Assembly (NCBI GenBank): GCA_018105865.1
Contig: CM030845.1
Span: 12,855,390 to 12,919,389, forward strand
Source: Metaphire vulgaris
Lineage: Eukaryota; Annelida; Clitellata; Crassiclitellata; Megascolecidae
Direction: 5' to 3'
DNA: 64,000 bases
The translations under genes and the position numbers were made by a program. The stretch's first letter is position 1. Each line of letters opens with the position of its first letter. The notes under the pieces are model-generated. The model saw nothing but the letters and a program-made list of their open reading frames with translations. It was not told where the DNA came from and searched no databases. Shown one piece after another: positions 49,016 through 57,337 of the stretch.

Positions 49016-50779
49016 AAACAATAGGTGTTTAGAGTAGTTCAGTAGGATCTGCCCTGTATGAGAACCACTATATTTTGCCCAGCTATTCGTCAGCATTAGT
49101 TTCTGGCTGTGTGAACTCAGATTCATGAAAATTTTACACAAACCTGAAAATTTGAAAATGTGTGTGTGATCTTGGCTATTTCACTAATGGTAGTTCAATA
49201 GTAGAAGAACTCACAGAATTTTTAAGTCGGTCCCTTGATGAGCTTTTATATAATTGATAGCTTAACAGATAATGCAGATGGCCAATTTAACAAGAACAGT
49301 TGTGCACTGATGAAACTTCAGGGTTTGAGGTATTTTTATTTGCTTTGTACAGTGTAGATGAATAATGTGTTTTCTCTCTAAAATTAATGGTGAGAGGAAA
49401 TCAGTAGGAGATATTGCTGTCAGCAGCCATCCTTTCTTCTTTCAACTCAAGAGATGATTTATAGTGAGAGGTAAAGTGGAGGTTGCAGTAACAGTCGTCT
49501 ATTACTGTTTTAAATGGCTTGGCTGCTACTTGAGCTAGACAGGAAAGTCCACCGCCACCCCCACTGAATGAAAACGAAGTCACTTGTGATAGAAAACTTT
49601 GGTGTGAGGTCAGTCTATGAACCCCACTGCATATTGGTAAGTCAGATGCTCAGTGCAGTAACTGTGGTAACACTTGTAACTTGTAAGTGGTTACTGAGGT
49701 AACACTTGTAACTTGTAAGTGGTTACAGTTTTGGATGATGAAGTATGAAATGGAAATTCATGTACAGAGTAGCAGAGGTTCTCATCGTCATTTATTTATA
49801 AATGAGCTTGGCTAAATGAGTGGAGGTGAGGCAATGTATGTCTTTATGAACACATTTTTGCATTCTGCTCTAGAACATTAAGGGGCTATCCATTAATTAC
49901 ATCAACAAAATAGGAAAGAATGGGTTTGTAAACGTTTCACAGTTGTTGGCAGGGAGAGGGAGCGGTCAAGAGAAGTTCATTTTTTACAAATGATAAAAAT
50001 AGGAAATTTCATGGAATACTATTTATTATAATGGGGAAAAAGCCTGACAAGCAGCAAAAGGTCATCACCACCACATTATGACATTTGATGAACAAGAAAA
50101 GGAAAAAATGTCGATCACCACAAAAATAATAACCGTCTAAACTTTTTAGGGGGACTCGTCACTGATCTTAGTGGGGGGTCACAAGTTTTTGGCATAATTA
50201 TAGGAGGCCACTGAAAGTTGGCAAGGGAGGGAGGTGTCAAAATTGCCCAAAAATTGTTGATGTCATTAATGGACAGCCCCCAAGGTCTGCTGACCCAATT
50301 TTAGCAGCCTCATAATAAGTTATGAGACCTAAATAGCTTCCACCCATTCCTTCTTTTATGTTCCATCCCTAAGATGATAGAGGGTGCATTTCCCATTGTA
50401 TCGTTTGCATGGTAGTATACTGGTACTCTTTCATTCAGAGCATGCTTCTGATGAAGTTCATTTGTTATGTACCGGTATGTATTATAATTATAACTTCCAT
50501 CGTGAAATTGTGATTATTAGAAGTATTCCTTATTGAGTTTCAACTTCTTAGAACACAGTTCAACGGCTTATAAGTTGTGTACATAAAAGTGCTGTTCTGT
50601 TTAGAGATTGTTATGAAACGCCAGTTTATCGGGCGTTCTGGATGAAGCCCGAATCGTTTGATGAAATAGTTGTGAGTGGCGTAACGATGGTGCACGATCA
50701 TTTCCCAAACGTTGTCTACAGAGCCCTCAGTTCTCTCGTCGTCTGTGATTCCAATATGCCAGCGGACATTAAGACTTAA
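31470..50779 (+). CDS. DAGLB: sn-1-specific diacylglycerol lipase, copy B
   Basis: Twelve exons encode 663 aa: 31470-31564, 33617-34057, 35150-35249, 36043-36332, 36850-36979, 38588-38671, 40307-40462, 40906-41033, 41999-42140, 43016-43183, 45197-45279 and 50605-50779. Same reaction and membrane topology as copy A. The N-terminus [11 protein letters not shown] followed by SDD is the family start. Exon 2 holds several transmembrane helices with the conserved QGTI, and exon 3 a CCC cluster. Ser442 lies in GHSLGAG, Asp494 in GNDLVPRLG (spacing 52), and His638 in DHFP is the likely triad histidine. Intron phases are identical to copy A. All introns are GT-AG except the last (45280-50604), which starts AG|GCAAGC and is GC-AG. 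A candidate additional exon (44375-44611) would fit in frame between exons 10 and 11. Codons are AT-rich. The length and absence of a long tail favour DAGL-beta. Confidence 0.9.
32579..32750. mobile_element. hAT MITE in intron 1 of copy B
   Basis: Starts CAGTGTTTAATCTAGACTCC and ends CCTAGATTAAACCCTG; exact duplications ACAAGAAC at 32571-32578 and 32751-32758. Same family as 7557-7696 in intron 1 of copy A, in the opposite orientation and at a different site, so the two are independent insertions. Confidence 0.9.
33300..33494. mobile_element. 195-bp hAT MITE in intron 1 of copy B
   Basis: Starts CAGTGGCGTAGCTACGG and ends CTGGCTACGCCACTG; flanks GTAAATGT and GTAAGTGT match at 7 of 8. Equal in length and nearly identical in sequence to 60854-61048. 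It ends 122 bp before exon 2. Confidence 0.88.
34123..34404. mobile_element. hAT MITE, CAGCGGTTCCCAAACT family
   Basis: Starts CAGCGGTTCCCAAACTGTGG and ends AAGTTTGGGAACCTCTG; flanks ACCCAGAT (34115-34122) and ACCCCGAT (34405-34412) match at 7 of 8. The ends are of the widespread metazoan 'GGTTCCCAAACT' hAT type. It contains telomere-like GGGTTAGG/CCTAACCC (34208-34240) and GATGACCTTTTTTTGCTTGT at 34288-34307. Confidence 0.88.
35610..35823. repeat. (ATT)n-rich microsatellite block
   Basis: Two imperfect AAT/ATT runs (35617-35680, 35701-35823). They generate a poly-Leu/Ile open frame that continues into the LINE fragment and, by chance, into exon 4 of copy B, whose true start is the AG acceptor at 36041-36042. 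Confidence 0.9.
35830..35940 (+). mobile_element. LINE reverse-transcriptase fragment
   Basis: After a tail-like GATTTTAAGTGGTTCAGTAC, a short + strand segment reads [20 protein letters not shown] then DSIAHEKL. This resembles reverse-transcriptase motif A (FIDFKKAFD) of RTE/Jockey-type LINEs. Only about 30 codons remain. Confidence 0.6.
37151..37867. mobile_element. TIR element, TACCGTATTTTCGC family
   Basis: Starts TACCGTATTTTCGCACACAT and ends GTGTGCGCGGAAATACGGTA, imperfect inverted ends over about 23 bp. The interior (717 bp in all) has no transposase I recognise. No clear target duplication, so the superfamily is undecided. It is in intron 5 of copy B. Confidence 0.6.
39347..39444. repeat. 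(AGT)n microsatellite
   Basis: About 28 AGT units, interrupted once near 39377, preceded by (ATT)n. Poly-Val and poly-Tyr frames arise from it. Confidence 0.95.
39640..39790 (+). repeat. tRNA-derived SINE with LINE-like 3' tail
   Basis: A head with an A-box-like GAGTGGGTTACACGCTGG and B box GAGTTCAAGCC (39693-39703) is followed by a tail: AGTGGCTTTCACACAGG, then CACCTCCTAAACCACTTTAA. That tail matches the 3' end of the LINE family at 3165, 9125 and 10620. A SINE that borrows the tail of a LINE is normally mobilised by that LINE. Confidence 0.6.
41133..41395 (+). repeat. tRNA-derived SINE
   Basis: AGATGGCCGATTGGTAACGTG (an A-box-like stretch) and GGGTCGACTCAGCC (B box, near 41210) are also found, with changes, at 54935-55020. 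It continues through AGTAGCAATGGCAAC to about 41395. It is in intron 8 of copy B. Confidence 0.5.
41550..41724. mobile_element. hAT MITE, CAGGGGCGTAGCG subfamily
   Basis: Starts CAGGGGCGTAGCGACGG and ends CTGGCTATGCCCCTG; exact duplications GCTTTGTA at 41542-41549 and 41725-41732. The interior has repeated TATATGTGGTTATATG words. A longer relative, carrying an insertion, is at 55720-56015. Confidence 0.92.
42549..42953. mobile_element. hAT element, TAGTGCTGTCC family
   Basis: Starts TAGTGCTGTCCTTTAATCG and ends GATTAATCGTTGGACAGCACTA (last 12 bases inverted to the start); flanks ATTATTAT and ATTATTAG match at 7 of 8. Both subterminal regions are packed with ATTAATCGCGATTAA-type palindromic words. 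It is in intron 9 of copy B. Confidence 0.85.
43850..44215 (-). mobile_element. CR1/L2-like LINE 3' fragment
   Basis: The minus strand reads [20 protein letters not shown], then [14 protein letters not shown], the typical C-terminus of CR1/L2 ORF2. A 3' end follows with GGCGCTATAGAAGTTTAAG and short TTAGAT repeats near 43850. It is in intron 10 of copy B. Confidence 0.75.
44375..44611 (+). CDS. Candidate cassette exon of DAGL copy B
   Basis: An open stretch of 79 codons begins directly after TTTTGCTAG (acceptor) and ends at AAC|GTAATG (donor), phase 0 on both sides. It fits exactly between exon 10 (ends phase 0 at 43183) and exon 11 (starts phase 0 at 45197). It would add [17 protein letters not shown]... 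to the variable region before LFMPG, giving 742 aa. If the donor is skipped, the frame stops at 44626 and gives a shortened protein lacking the C-terminal histidine. I do not recognise the sequence, and no counterpart is obvious in copy A. It adjoins a LINE remnant, so chance or exonised repeat are alternatives. Confidence 0.4.
44810..45134. mobile_element. hAT MITE, CAGAGCCGTAGC family
   Basis: Starts CAGAGCCGTAGCAAGAG and ends AGTTACAGCTCTG; flanks TGCAACTT and TACAACTC match at 6 of 8. Two copies of the T-rich GCTTTTCTGA/GCTTGTCA motif lie at 44906-44930 and 44971-44995. It ends 62 bp before exon 11 of copy B. Confidence 0.78.
46495..46776. mobile_element. hAT MITE, CAGTTGCGTAGCG subfamily
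   Basis: Starts CAGTTGCGTAGCGAGGG and ends CTTGCTACGCCACTG; exact duplications ATCAGCAT at 46487-46494 and 46777-46784. Two copies of TGACGAGCAAAAAAAAAGGT occur inside (46561, 46635). Confidence 0.92.
47458..47741. mobile_element. hAT MITE with telomere-like interior
   Basis: Starts CAGTGGCGTAACGTGG and ends CACGCTACGCCACTG; exact duplications AGTAAGGT at 47450-47457 and 47742-47749. The interior has an inverted TTAGGG/CCCTAA run (47551-47592) and T-rich GACGACC-type motifs (47606-47626, 47646-47673). Confidence 0.92.
48276..48324. repeat. Perfect 20-bp inverted repeat
   Basis: GTTAATGCAGTCATCAGCAG (48276-48295) and its exact reverse complement (48305-48324) are separated by 9 bases. Just outside, GGA on the left and a GTAACTCC on the right extend the symmetry with a bulge. 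Confidence 0.9.
48468..48722. mobile_element. Hairpin-like element of CCGAATTGTCC units
   Basis: Starts GGTTCTAGGACAATTCGGAG and ends CCGAATTGTACGGTCACC. The flanking GCCGACTCC is duplicated exactly (48459-48467, 48723-48731; 9 bp). Two GGACAATTCGGAG units at the left face seven CTCCGAATTGTCC-type units at the right, with degenerate CCTAACCCTAA-like sequence between. It has no coding capacity. A 9-bp duplication would suit a Mutator-like element, but that is a guess. Confidence 0.6.
48953..49095 (-). repeat. (AAT)n plus LINE/SINE 3' tail
   Basis: (AAT)n at 48953-49013 is followed by a degenerate reverse-complement tail (GTTCAGTAGGATCTGCCCTG, then GAGAACCACTA), like those at 3165, 9125 and 32459. 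The microsatellite is therefore the tail of a retroelement. Confidence 0.6.
49872..50281. mobile_element. TIR element, GGGGCTATCCATTAATTA family
   Basis: Starts AGGGGCTATCCATTAATTAC and ends GATGTCATTAATGGACAGCCCC. No clear target duplication. It contains TGACAAGCAGCAAAAGGTCA at 50045-50064. Relatives at 6083, 56030 and 59275. Confidence 0.65.
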
Positions 50780-51617
50780 AGTGAAGAATTGAAGAGAAGC
50801 GGTGCATCTCGTATATGGGGTCATAGTTATGTGCCCTTCTGCAAGTCTTGTGAATTTTTGGTTCACTTATATTATTATCGCTGCAGAGATTGTGCTGTGC
50901 ATTGGGTAATGCAAGACTAGTTGTGTCTCTGTTTCTGTTTGCAGAACTCTGTAGCATTCAATGTAACGACGGTGTACTGGGCTACAAAATGGGGCCAGGG
51001 AAATCATTGACCTCAGTGGCCCTTAGGCAGGGCCAGCTATATTTCAGCTTAAGTTGTTATTAAGCTGTGGGCCTGTTTTGATGCATTGCATTCGATAAAC
51101 TATTATAGTTGCTAAAATGATACAGTTTAGTATTATAATTATAAATGTAGTTTGCGCCCATAAAGTTTATCTACAGTCCATAAATCTTATTTACCCTTCC
51201 ATACCCTGAAAATTTCCTCTGTGACCAATGGGTCCCGGAATGATGTTATTATGTTACATTTTATATCAACTTAAAATGCTGTTGATTGACTATGATCATC
51301 TTTGAATCTGAATTTTCCTACTTTTGTGACACAACTTTTGTGCTTGATGGCAGATTATTAATCTGTCCAATAGTATTTAATAATGCTTTTCATTTAAAGG
51401 CGTCACTGCTAGGATGTTCCGTTGTTCATACTGAAATCTATTGATCATGACCTTGCCAAAGTTAATCAGGATTACCGGTAATTTTATATAAGTATGAGTA
51501 TTTCTTTTATAATCAATTTTTACTTCTACGTTTTCCTCCAATGTGACAGTCTTAAAGCCTTGAAGATGTCAGTAGGAGCATATAAATTCTTATAAAAATG
51601 AGATTTTATTTTGTGTA

Positions 51618-51621
<4 letters not shown>

Positions 51622-51682
<61 letters not shown>
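51622..51682. repeat. (AT)n microsatellite
   Basis: About 30 uninterrupted AT units. Confidence 0.97.
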
Positions 51683-51685
<3 letters not shown>

Positions 51686-52170
51686 ACATATTTATTATTT
51701 GGAATAGCAATATTTATTAACTTGAATGGCAGACATGGATTAGAGTAACAGTCATTGCAGGTAGTATTTATAAAATTATAACCTAAGATGATATACTAAG
51801 TAATGCAATATTTTGTGATGAGGTAGTAGTGTAATAGATAGACTGTTGAATAAGAATTGTATACCGGTAACTACCATACACATTATAATGAAGGTAACTG
51901 AGGATTTTTTATAGTGAAGGCTTTCTGATGTTTTCTGATCTAATGTAGAATGTATTTCAATGTTATTTCATACAAGTTCACTCGTCAAAATTAGCCGTAT
52001 TATAATTATTGAAACAGACTGGGATTTCATGGCATATTTTCCCATCCGAACATCAACTCTTGGTGGCAAAAATTGCATGGTTTTGTAGCTACATTCATTT
52101 TTAATGCAAAAATATTTGGGAAGGTTTAATCTCCTACTCTGTAGTACTACAGGCTGTACAATACACTAAT

Positions 52171-52342
52171 CAGGGTGCGATTTGTGACCTGGAGCAGTGG
52201 GGGGATATTTCGAGCTTGGGGGATGTAGTTGTTGAGGAAGTGTAGCAGTGGGGGTATGTAGTGGTGGGGGATGTAGCTGTAGGGGATGCAGTTTGGCAGT
52301 GGGGGAAAATTCTCCCTTCTCCCCCCTACAAATCGCGCCCTG
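52171..52342. mobile_element. hAT-like MITE, CAGGGTGCGATTTGT family
   Basis: Starts CAGGGTGCGATTTGTGAC and ends TACAAATCGCGCCCTG. Flanks ACACTAAT and ACTGTAGT match only at 5 of 8. The interior is repeats of GGGGGATGTAG. Confidence 0.65.
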
Positions 52343-53111
52343 ACTGTAGTAACTCATGATTTGCTCATTCTAGAACATACTCGGGAAATAAATTGCCTAT
52401 ATTTGAATGCTAAACATCAGCGGATGTGATTTTTGCACCTTCTCTATGCCGCCGCCTGTGATGCTTTGATTCCGAGAGTAGAAAGCGATATTTTTACTGT
52501 GACCATTAATAATTGCAGCTGCCGTTCACATTTTTGTGGCGTCTATCGGATGTAAGGATCTGAATGGGACATCTGACAGCCATTGTTGTCGGTATTTATA
52601 GTCGGTATTGCTTTGGGCATAAGTCATGCTTTGTAGCTGCCTTATATACTACTCTATACAATGTATAGATTATAGCAGTATACAACGACTTTTCATTGAT
52701 ATGGTCATTTTATCTCTATAAAATGAATGTTATGTTGATTCTGAAGCGGCGTTTGATGTGCATGAGTTACTGTATTTATGATTCTGGTTATCCGTTGCTA
52801 TTGTCTGATATATGATGCTTCCTGGTGGCAGTTTATGTTGCGGGACTTATCATGGATGAGCATTGGACAAAGTCAAAATAATTGTTGTGCCTTTTCTGCA
52901 GCAGCCTATCATTTTCAAACGTATCTGAATGAATTATATGACAATTACTGGAAGATGTCCATCATTTCCGGAGTTGCTTTCAAGTGTTCATTAATCTTGC
53001 ATGCCTTTGTAACCCTGAGCTGTTTAAACTGGTGTTCATTGCTTGAAATTGATGAGCTTAACACTAATCTAACGATGTGATTTCTAGCGTATGGTTACAC
53101 AGACATTATAA

Positions 53112-53528
53112 CAGGGATGGGCAAAGTGCGGCCTGCGGGCCACATGCGGCCCTCGAAGCCCTTTTGTGCGGCCCCCGACATCGGGAGATACTACATTAAT
53201 GTACGGCCCTCTAAAACATATGAGACGTTTGACAACACCTTAATGGAAAATTCAGCATTCAAATCGGATTTACACTGTGGCACATGATCGTTAACTAGAA
53301 ATAATGCTTTTAATAATTTTTTGATTTTTCTTCAACTTGACAGTTTTGGCTTATTAATAGGCCTAATTACTTACACTGTACAGTATTAATACGCTATGTT
53401 AATTAAAGTCGTTTTGGAAACTACTACTTAAAAACTTAATTCTAAATGCCGAAAAAAATGTGTGCGACCCTCGGCTTTCATCGCAGACACTTTTGCGGCC
53501 CTCGGATATAAAGTTGTGCCCATCACTG
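53112..53528. mobile_element. hAT MITE, CAGGGATGGGCAAAG family
   Basis: Starts CAGGGATGGGCAAAGTGCGG and ends GTTGTGCCCATCACTG. Internal TGCGGCCCTCG blocks occur near both ends. No clean 8-bp duplication. A related CCAAAGTACGGCCCGCGG end is at 62557. Confidence 0.7.
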
Positions 53529-53623
53529 ATTTATGGCTTTGTGTATTTAGGTCAGCGTTATGGAGATTGGGTGATGACGTTTTAAAGTTTCTAAACCATA
53601 ATTTTGAGGCTACCCAATAAACG

Positions 53624-53625
53624 AC

Positions 53626-53661
<36 letters not shown>

Positions 53662-53670
53662 TACTACTAC

Positions 53671-53715
<45 letters not shown>
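53624..53715. repeat. (ATT)n/(ACT)n microsatellite
   Basis: ATT units with a short ACT block in the middle (53659-53671). Confidence 0.95.
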
Positions 53716-53851
53716 CATCATCATTAAGTCCATTTCTGTAGCGCAAATTTCGAGAGGCAGCAAATGCGTTAGTGCGGCTAGTTTACTAGTAGACCTACAT
53801 TTATACTATAACTATGGGCAGGCCCGCCGAGAGAAATTCCGGGCCCCTGTG

Positions 53852-54557
53852 TAGTGCTGTTACGGTTAACCGGACCGAAGCCGCGGTTTTTCGTTTAAAA
53901 CCGAATTGAAACCGGGGTTTTGACCATGCAAATGTGGGCGGTTATTTTTCGTAGCGAATAGCAAATACAATGCATGATTATGCGCCACTTTAAGTCACCT
54001 TCTCTTCTCAGTTAATGCAATTGCCAATAATTGCTACATAAAAGTAAATCTACATAAACCTTACGTCACTTTCTCATAGGCAATGCTGCTGACTCATCAT
54101 AGACATACACAAAAACGACGCTTTCTCTATTTCTAACGCTTAAAAGCTGTGCATTCTAATCAGTGGCGTAGCCAAGGGGGTTTGAGGGGGTTAAACCACC
54201 CCTTGGGCGTCGACGAAAACAAATTATTTTATGTGTTTCCATGCATTTTTATTTTTGGACGCGGTGTTGAGGCTCAACCTCCCCCCACCCCCTTTGGGCT
54301 GCTGACCAAAATTTTCCTTTTTTTGCCTGTCAGCATCTGAAATGAAAAATTTTGTAAGAAAAGACATGATAAATACATAGGATGACCTTTTTGCTTGTCA
54401 AGATTTTTAGAAAGTTGGTTACGGTCAAAAGTCAAAACCAAACCCCTTCTGGAAATCCTGGCTACGCCACTGATTCTAGGGGTGTTCAAAAAACCGAACC
54501 GAAACCGCTGTTTTTCGGTTGACCGAAATTGCACGAGGTGAAACCGTAACAGCTCTA
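53852..54557. mobile_element. Middle hAT of the second nest
   Basis: Starts TAGTGCTGTTACGGTTAACC and ends AAACCGTAACAGCTCTA; exact duplications CCCCTGTG at 53844-53851 and 54558-54565, inside the outer element. AACCGAA and CGGTTTT words fill both subterminal parts. It is interrupted by 54161-54472. Confidence 0.9.
54161..54472. mobile_element. Inner hAT MITE of the second nest
   Basis: Starts CAGTGGCGTAGCCAAGG and ends CTGGCTACGCCACTG; flanks ATTCTAAT and ATTCTAGG match at 6 of 8. Close relative of 15474-15816; both carry GGATGACC-type or CTGACC-type T-rich motifs at the same internal position (54381-54400 here). Confidence 0.85.
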
Positions 54558-54929
54558 CCCCTGTGTAGAATGGCCGGCGGGCCCCTGAAAATTCTTAAGC
54601 TGACGACTTTTTTGCTCAGCATTGATTTCACCGAAGTTTAAGTTCCCAAGTTGCAGTTGCAATTCTCAAAAATTGGTGATGACCTTTTTTTGCTTGTCGC
54701 TCTTTTCACGCTGTTCCTTTTGACGTGGTTTTTTATGTGTCCTCAGGTCCCGGGCCCCCCTTTTGCTCGCCGGGCCCCCTCTCTGCTCAACAAACATCCT
54801 AACCTTCTTTAGTGTTGTTATTGGTATTATTGTTAATTATACATATTCATCATCAGCCCCCCCCCCAGACCGCGTGCCCTTGTGCATTTGCGCCCCTTTC
54901 CCCTCTCGGCGGCCCTGACTATGGGGGGG

Positions 54930-55115
54930 AGATGGCAGCTTGGCACCCTGACGGAACGGGATCTAGTCCTGCTGGTGCTCCAAGGTCGACTCAGCCTTCT
55001 TTCGAAAGAAGACGGTGGTAAATGAGAAGCAACTTTGGCTGGCTGCGAAGGTAAAACTCGAGTTTGGATAAAGCAATGGCAAACTACTCTAGATCAATGG
55101 CGTAAGGTGCATGGG
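54930..55115 (+). repeat. tRNA-derived SINE
   Basis: GGAGATGGCAGCTTGGCACC (A-box side), GGTCGACTCAGCC (B box, near 54982) and AGCAATGGCAAACTACTC (near 55073) parallel the repeats at 41133-41395 and 30890-30960. It starts directly next to the hAT target duplication at 54918-54925. Confidence 0.5.
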
Positions 55116-55719
55116 CATCCGCAGAATTTTTTCAGGGGATGCAAAAGCTCTGATTCAATTCGAATGAAAAACATGGCAAAAAATACATTAGGTAGAATTA
55201 TTCATATTTTGCCAAATAGGATGTAAGGAGAGAAATAAATATTGAAAGTTCTTGCAAATTATCTTTTTTAAATGTTGCAAGGAACATACCTTTGTTACGC
55301 GTTTTAAAAATCCTACGAATATGGCAAAATCGCTTAACCGCTGGATCTCTCACGACGAAGTTCCGATAGTCCCTATTGTTAGTGGAGTTTCACAGCAAAA
55401 TGGTTGGAATACGCTTCCTTGCGTTATTGTGAAATAATGGTCTACTTGAAAACTTTCAAGGCTTGTGACATTGTGATATTGGTTAGAAAATGACACTTCA
55501 TTCTAATTTCGCGTTACCTCGCGACCATTAAGTAAGTAAAGTAAGTAAGTAAAGACTCGCTAATTTATATCTCGCTTTGGGAAGTAGTACAGTAGTAGCT
55601 GCTTATTTTTATGCGCTTAATCTCTCTTGAAATACATGTAGCTTTAAAAGGCAAGGTGGGTTGTCAACATGTCAGCCGAGAAAAGTTTGACCTCTCCCCC
55701 TCGTCAACAACTGTCAACT

Positions 55720-56015
55720 TTCACTGATCCTCAGGGTATAGGCCTATATACCCCCATATCAGTCTACCTTAAAGCTTTTCATGTGATTTATATGTGGTTA
55801 TATGTGGTTATATGTAGTTTATGTAGTTTATATGGATTATAGTTAAGTTAGTTAGCGCAAATGTCGGCGCGCAAATGTCGGCGCACAGGTATTGTCGCGC
55901 AAATGTCGGCGGGCAAAAGTCGGTGCGCAAATGTCGGTCGCGCATTTGACGGGTCACCAAGGTTTATACCTCCTCCCAAAATATTTATACCCTCCTAAAT
56001 CAAATTCCTGGCTAC
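55720..56015. mobile_element. CAGGGGCGTAGCG-type element with insertion
   Basis: The outer parts (ATATACCCCCATATCAGTC at the left, CTGGCTACGCCCCTG at the right) match the element at 41550-41724. It is split by 55850-55967, an insertion made of four direct GCGCAAATGTCGG-type units and one inverted CGCGCATTTGACGGG, ending GGTCACC. The same seven bases end the unrelated insertion at 48468-48722. Confidence 0.6.
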
Positions 56016-56029
56016 GCCCCTGGTGACCC

Positions 56030-56390
56030 CCTATGTCAAAATGTCAAACTATGTCAAACTATGTCAAAATCTTTTGCTCCCCCCACTAAGACCAGTGACG
56101 GGTCCCCTAAAAAGTTTAGAAGGTTATTATTTTTGCAGCGATGAGACCTTTTTCTCTTTCTTTTGTTCATCAAGTGTCTTAATGTGGTGGTGATGACCTT
56201 TTTTGGCTGGTCAGACTTTTTCCCCATTGTAATAAATAGTATTCCATGAAATTTCCTATTTTTTTATCATTTGTTAAAAAATTAAATTGTTGACGTCAAC
56301 TTCTCTTAATCCCCCACCCCTGTCAACAACTGTCAAACTTTTCAAACCCTCCTCCTAAATTGTTGACGTAATTAATGGACAGCCCCTTAC
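56030..56390. repeat. GGGGCTGTCCATTAATTA family member
   Basis: The right end is GACGTAATTAATGGACAGCC. The interior shares CAACTGTCAA and CCCCCTCCC-type blocks with 6083-6330 and 59275-59400. It contains GATGACCTTTTTTGGCTGGT near 56192. Confidence 0.55.
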
Positions 56391-56740
56391 AATAACTCCA
56401 CAAGATTTAATGACTGAGGCCAAAGCTATAAGTTGATGTAGACGCCAGTTTCGATCATCCGGTTGTCACGTGGTCTAAGCAAAGAGTGGCATAAGACGAG
56501 CGTTTTCAGATAATTTAGCGTGTAAGCGTTACAGCAGTCATAGTAATTATATAATTTATATTTATATAATTTATTATTGCTAAGCACATGTCTTCACTCA
56601 AAACAGGCCACTTTATTTACAAATCGGGCTAGAGGTCAGCTAACCCCCTTCTAGATCCGCTTCAGGGTAACAGGAATTCTGAATGTTAATAATTTAAATT
56701 AAATTCAAAATTAAAGCAGGAAAGATTAAGTCGATTGGTG

Positions 56741-56836
56741 GTGGTGTTGCTGTTGCAGCGTGTTGCTGCTGCTGCTGCTGCTGGTGGTGGTGGTGGTGGT
56801 GGTGGTGGTGGTGGTGGCGGTGGCGGTGGCGGTGGT
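56741..56836. repeat. (GCT)n(GGT)n(GGC)n microsatellite
   Basis: Compound trinucleotide repeat followed, at 56929-56957 and 57010-57085, by (AC)n and a pure (CT)n array of about 38 units. Open frames across these are artefacts. Confidence 0.95.
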
Positions 56837-57007
56837 GTAGCGTTTTCCATTTCAAGTGAATTCATTTAGCGCCACTGTATTTAGATGTCTATCGGCTTGC
56901 CACTTTGCATTGTTACACATAATGGTACACACACACACACGCACACACACGCACATCACTTACAACCACACTGTCCACAACAACATGTCCATATTTTTTC
57001 CGACCGA

Positions 57008-57009
<2 letters not shown>

Positions 57010-57085
<76 letters not shown>
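57010..57085. repeat. (CT)n microsatellite
   Basis: About 38 uninterrupted CT units, immediately 5' of the GC-rich block. On the minus strand it reads as (AG)n. Confidence 0.97.
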
Positions 57086-57087
<2 letters not shown>

Positions 57088-57099
57088 TCGCGCCTCCTT

Positions 57100-57295
57100 C
57101 GTCGTCCATCGGTCGACGGTGACAAATCGGTCCACGGGGATGCGGCGTTTGGCGATTATCTGTTTAGCGTCGGGACTAGTGTTGCCGCCGCCGCCGCAGC
57201 GCTATCGGGCCGCGACTAGTGACTCCCGGGCCGCCTTACGCTCGGCGGCGGCGGCGGCGGCGCCCCGGCCCCTGCCTCCGTCTCCATCCCCGTCT

Positions 57296-57337
<42 letters not shown>

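Larger units (their letters stand above)
45280..50604 (+). other. Last intron of DAGL copy B (GC-AG, 5.3 kb)
   Basis: The donor reads AGAAG|GCAAGC and the acceptor CTGTTTAG|AGATTG. There is no GT in the right frame near the end of exon 11, so the GC donor is needed to keep the reading frame and join LEELEPR to the DCYETP exon. The intron holds elements at 46495, 47458, 48468, 48953 and 49872. Between them (45300-46480, 46800-47440, 47750-48270, 49020-49860) is AT-rich DNA without a supported gene. Confidence 0.75.
50780..53111. other. Region downstream of DAGL copy B
   Basis: AT-rich DNA with one (AT)n array (51622-51682) and one hAT MITE (52171-52342). An open frame at 52778-53080 (100 codons) has no recognisable domain and no splice context, and I do not call it a gene. 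The 3' UTR of copy B must lie at the left edge, but its end could not be fixed. Confidence 0.4.
53819..54917. mobile_element. Outer hAT of a second three-level nest
   Basis: Starts CAGGCCCGCCGAGAGAAATT and ends CTCTCGGCGGCCCTG; exact duplications ACTATGGG at 53811-53818 and 54918-54925. Related to 58741-58959. It is interrupted by 53852-54557. Confidence 0.9.

Noticed and set aside
52778..53080. A 100-codon open frame
   Set aside because: No family resemblance, no initiation or splice context, and located in AT-rich DNA; an open frame of this length is not compelling.
55850..55967. CRISPR-like array of GCGCAAATGTCGG units
   Set aside because: Units are too short, spacing is irregular, one unit is inverted, the genome is animal, and the block interrupts a transposon.
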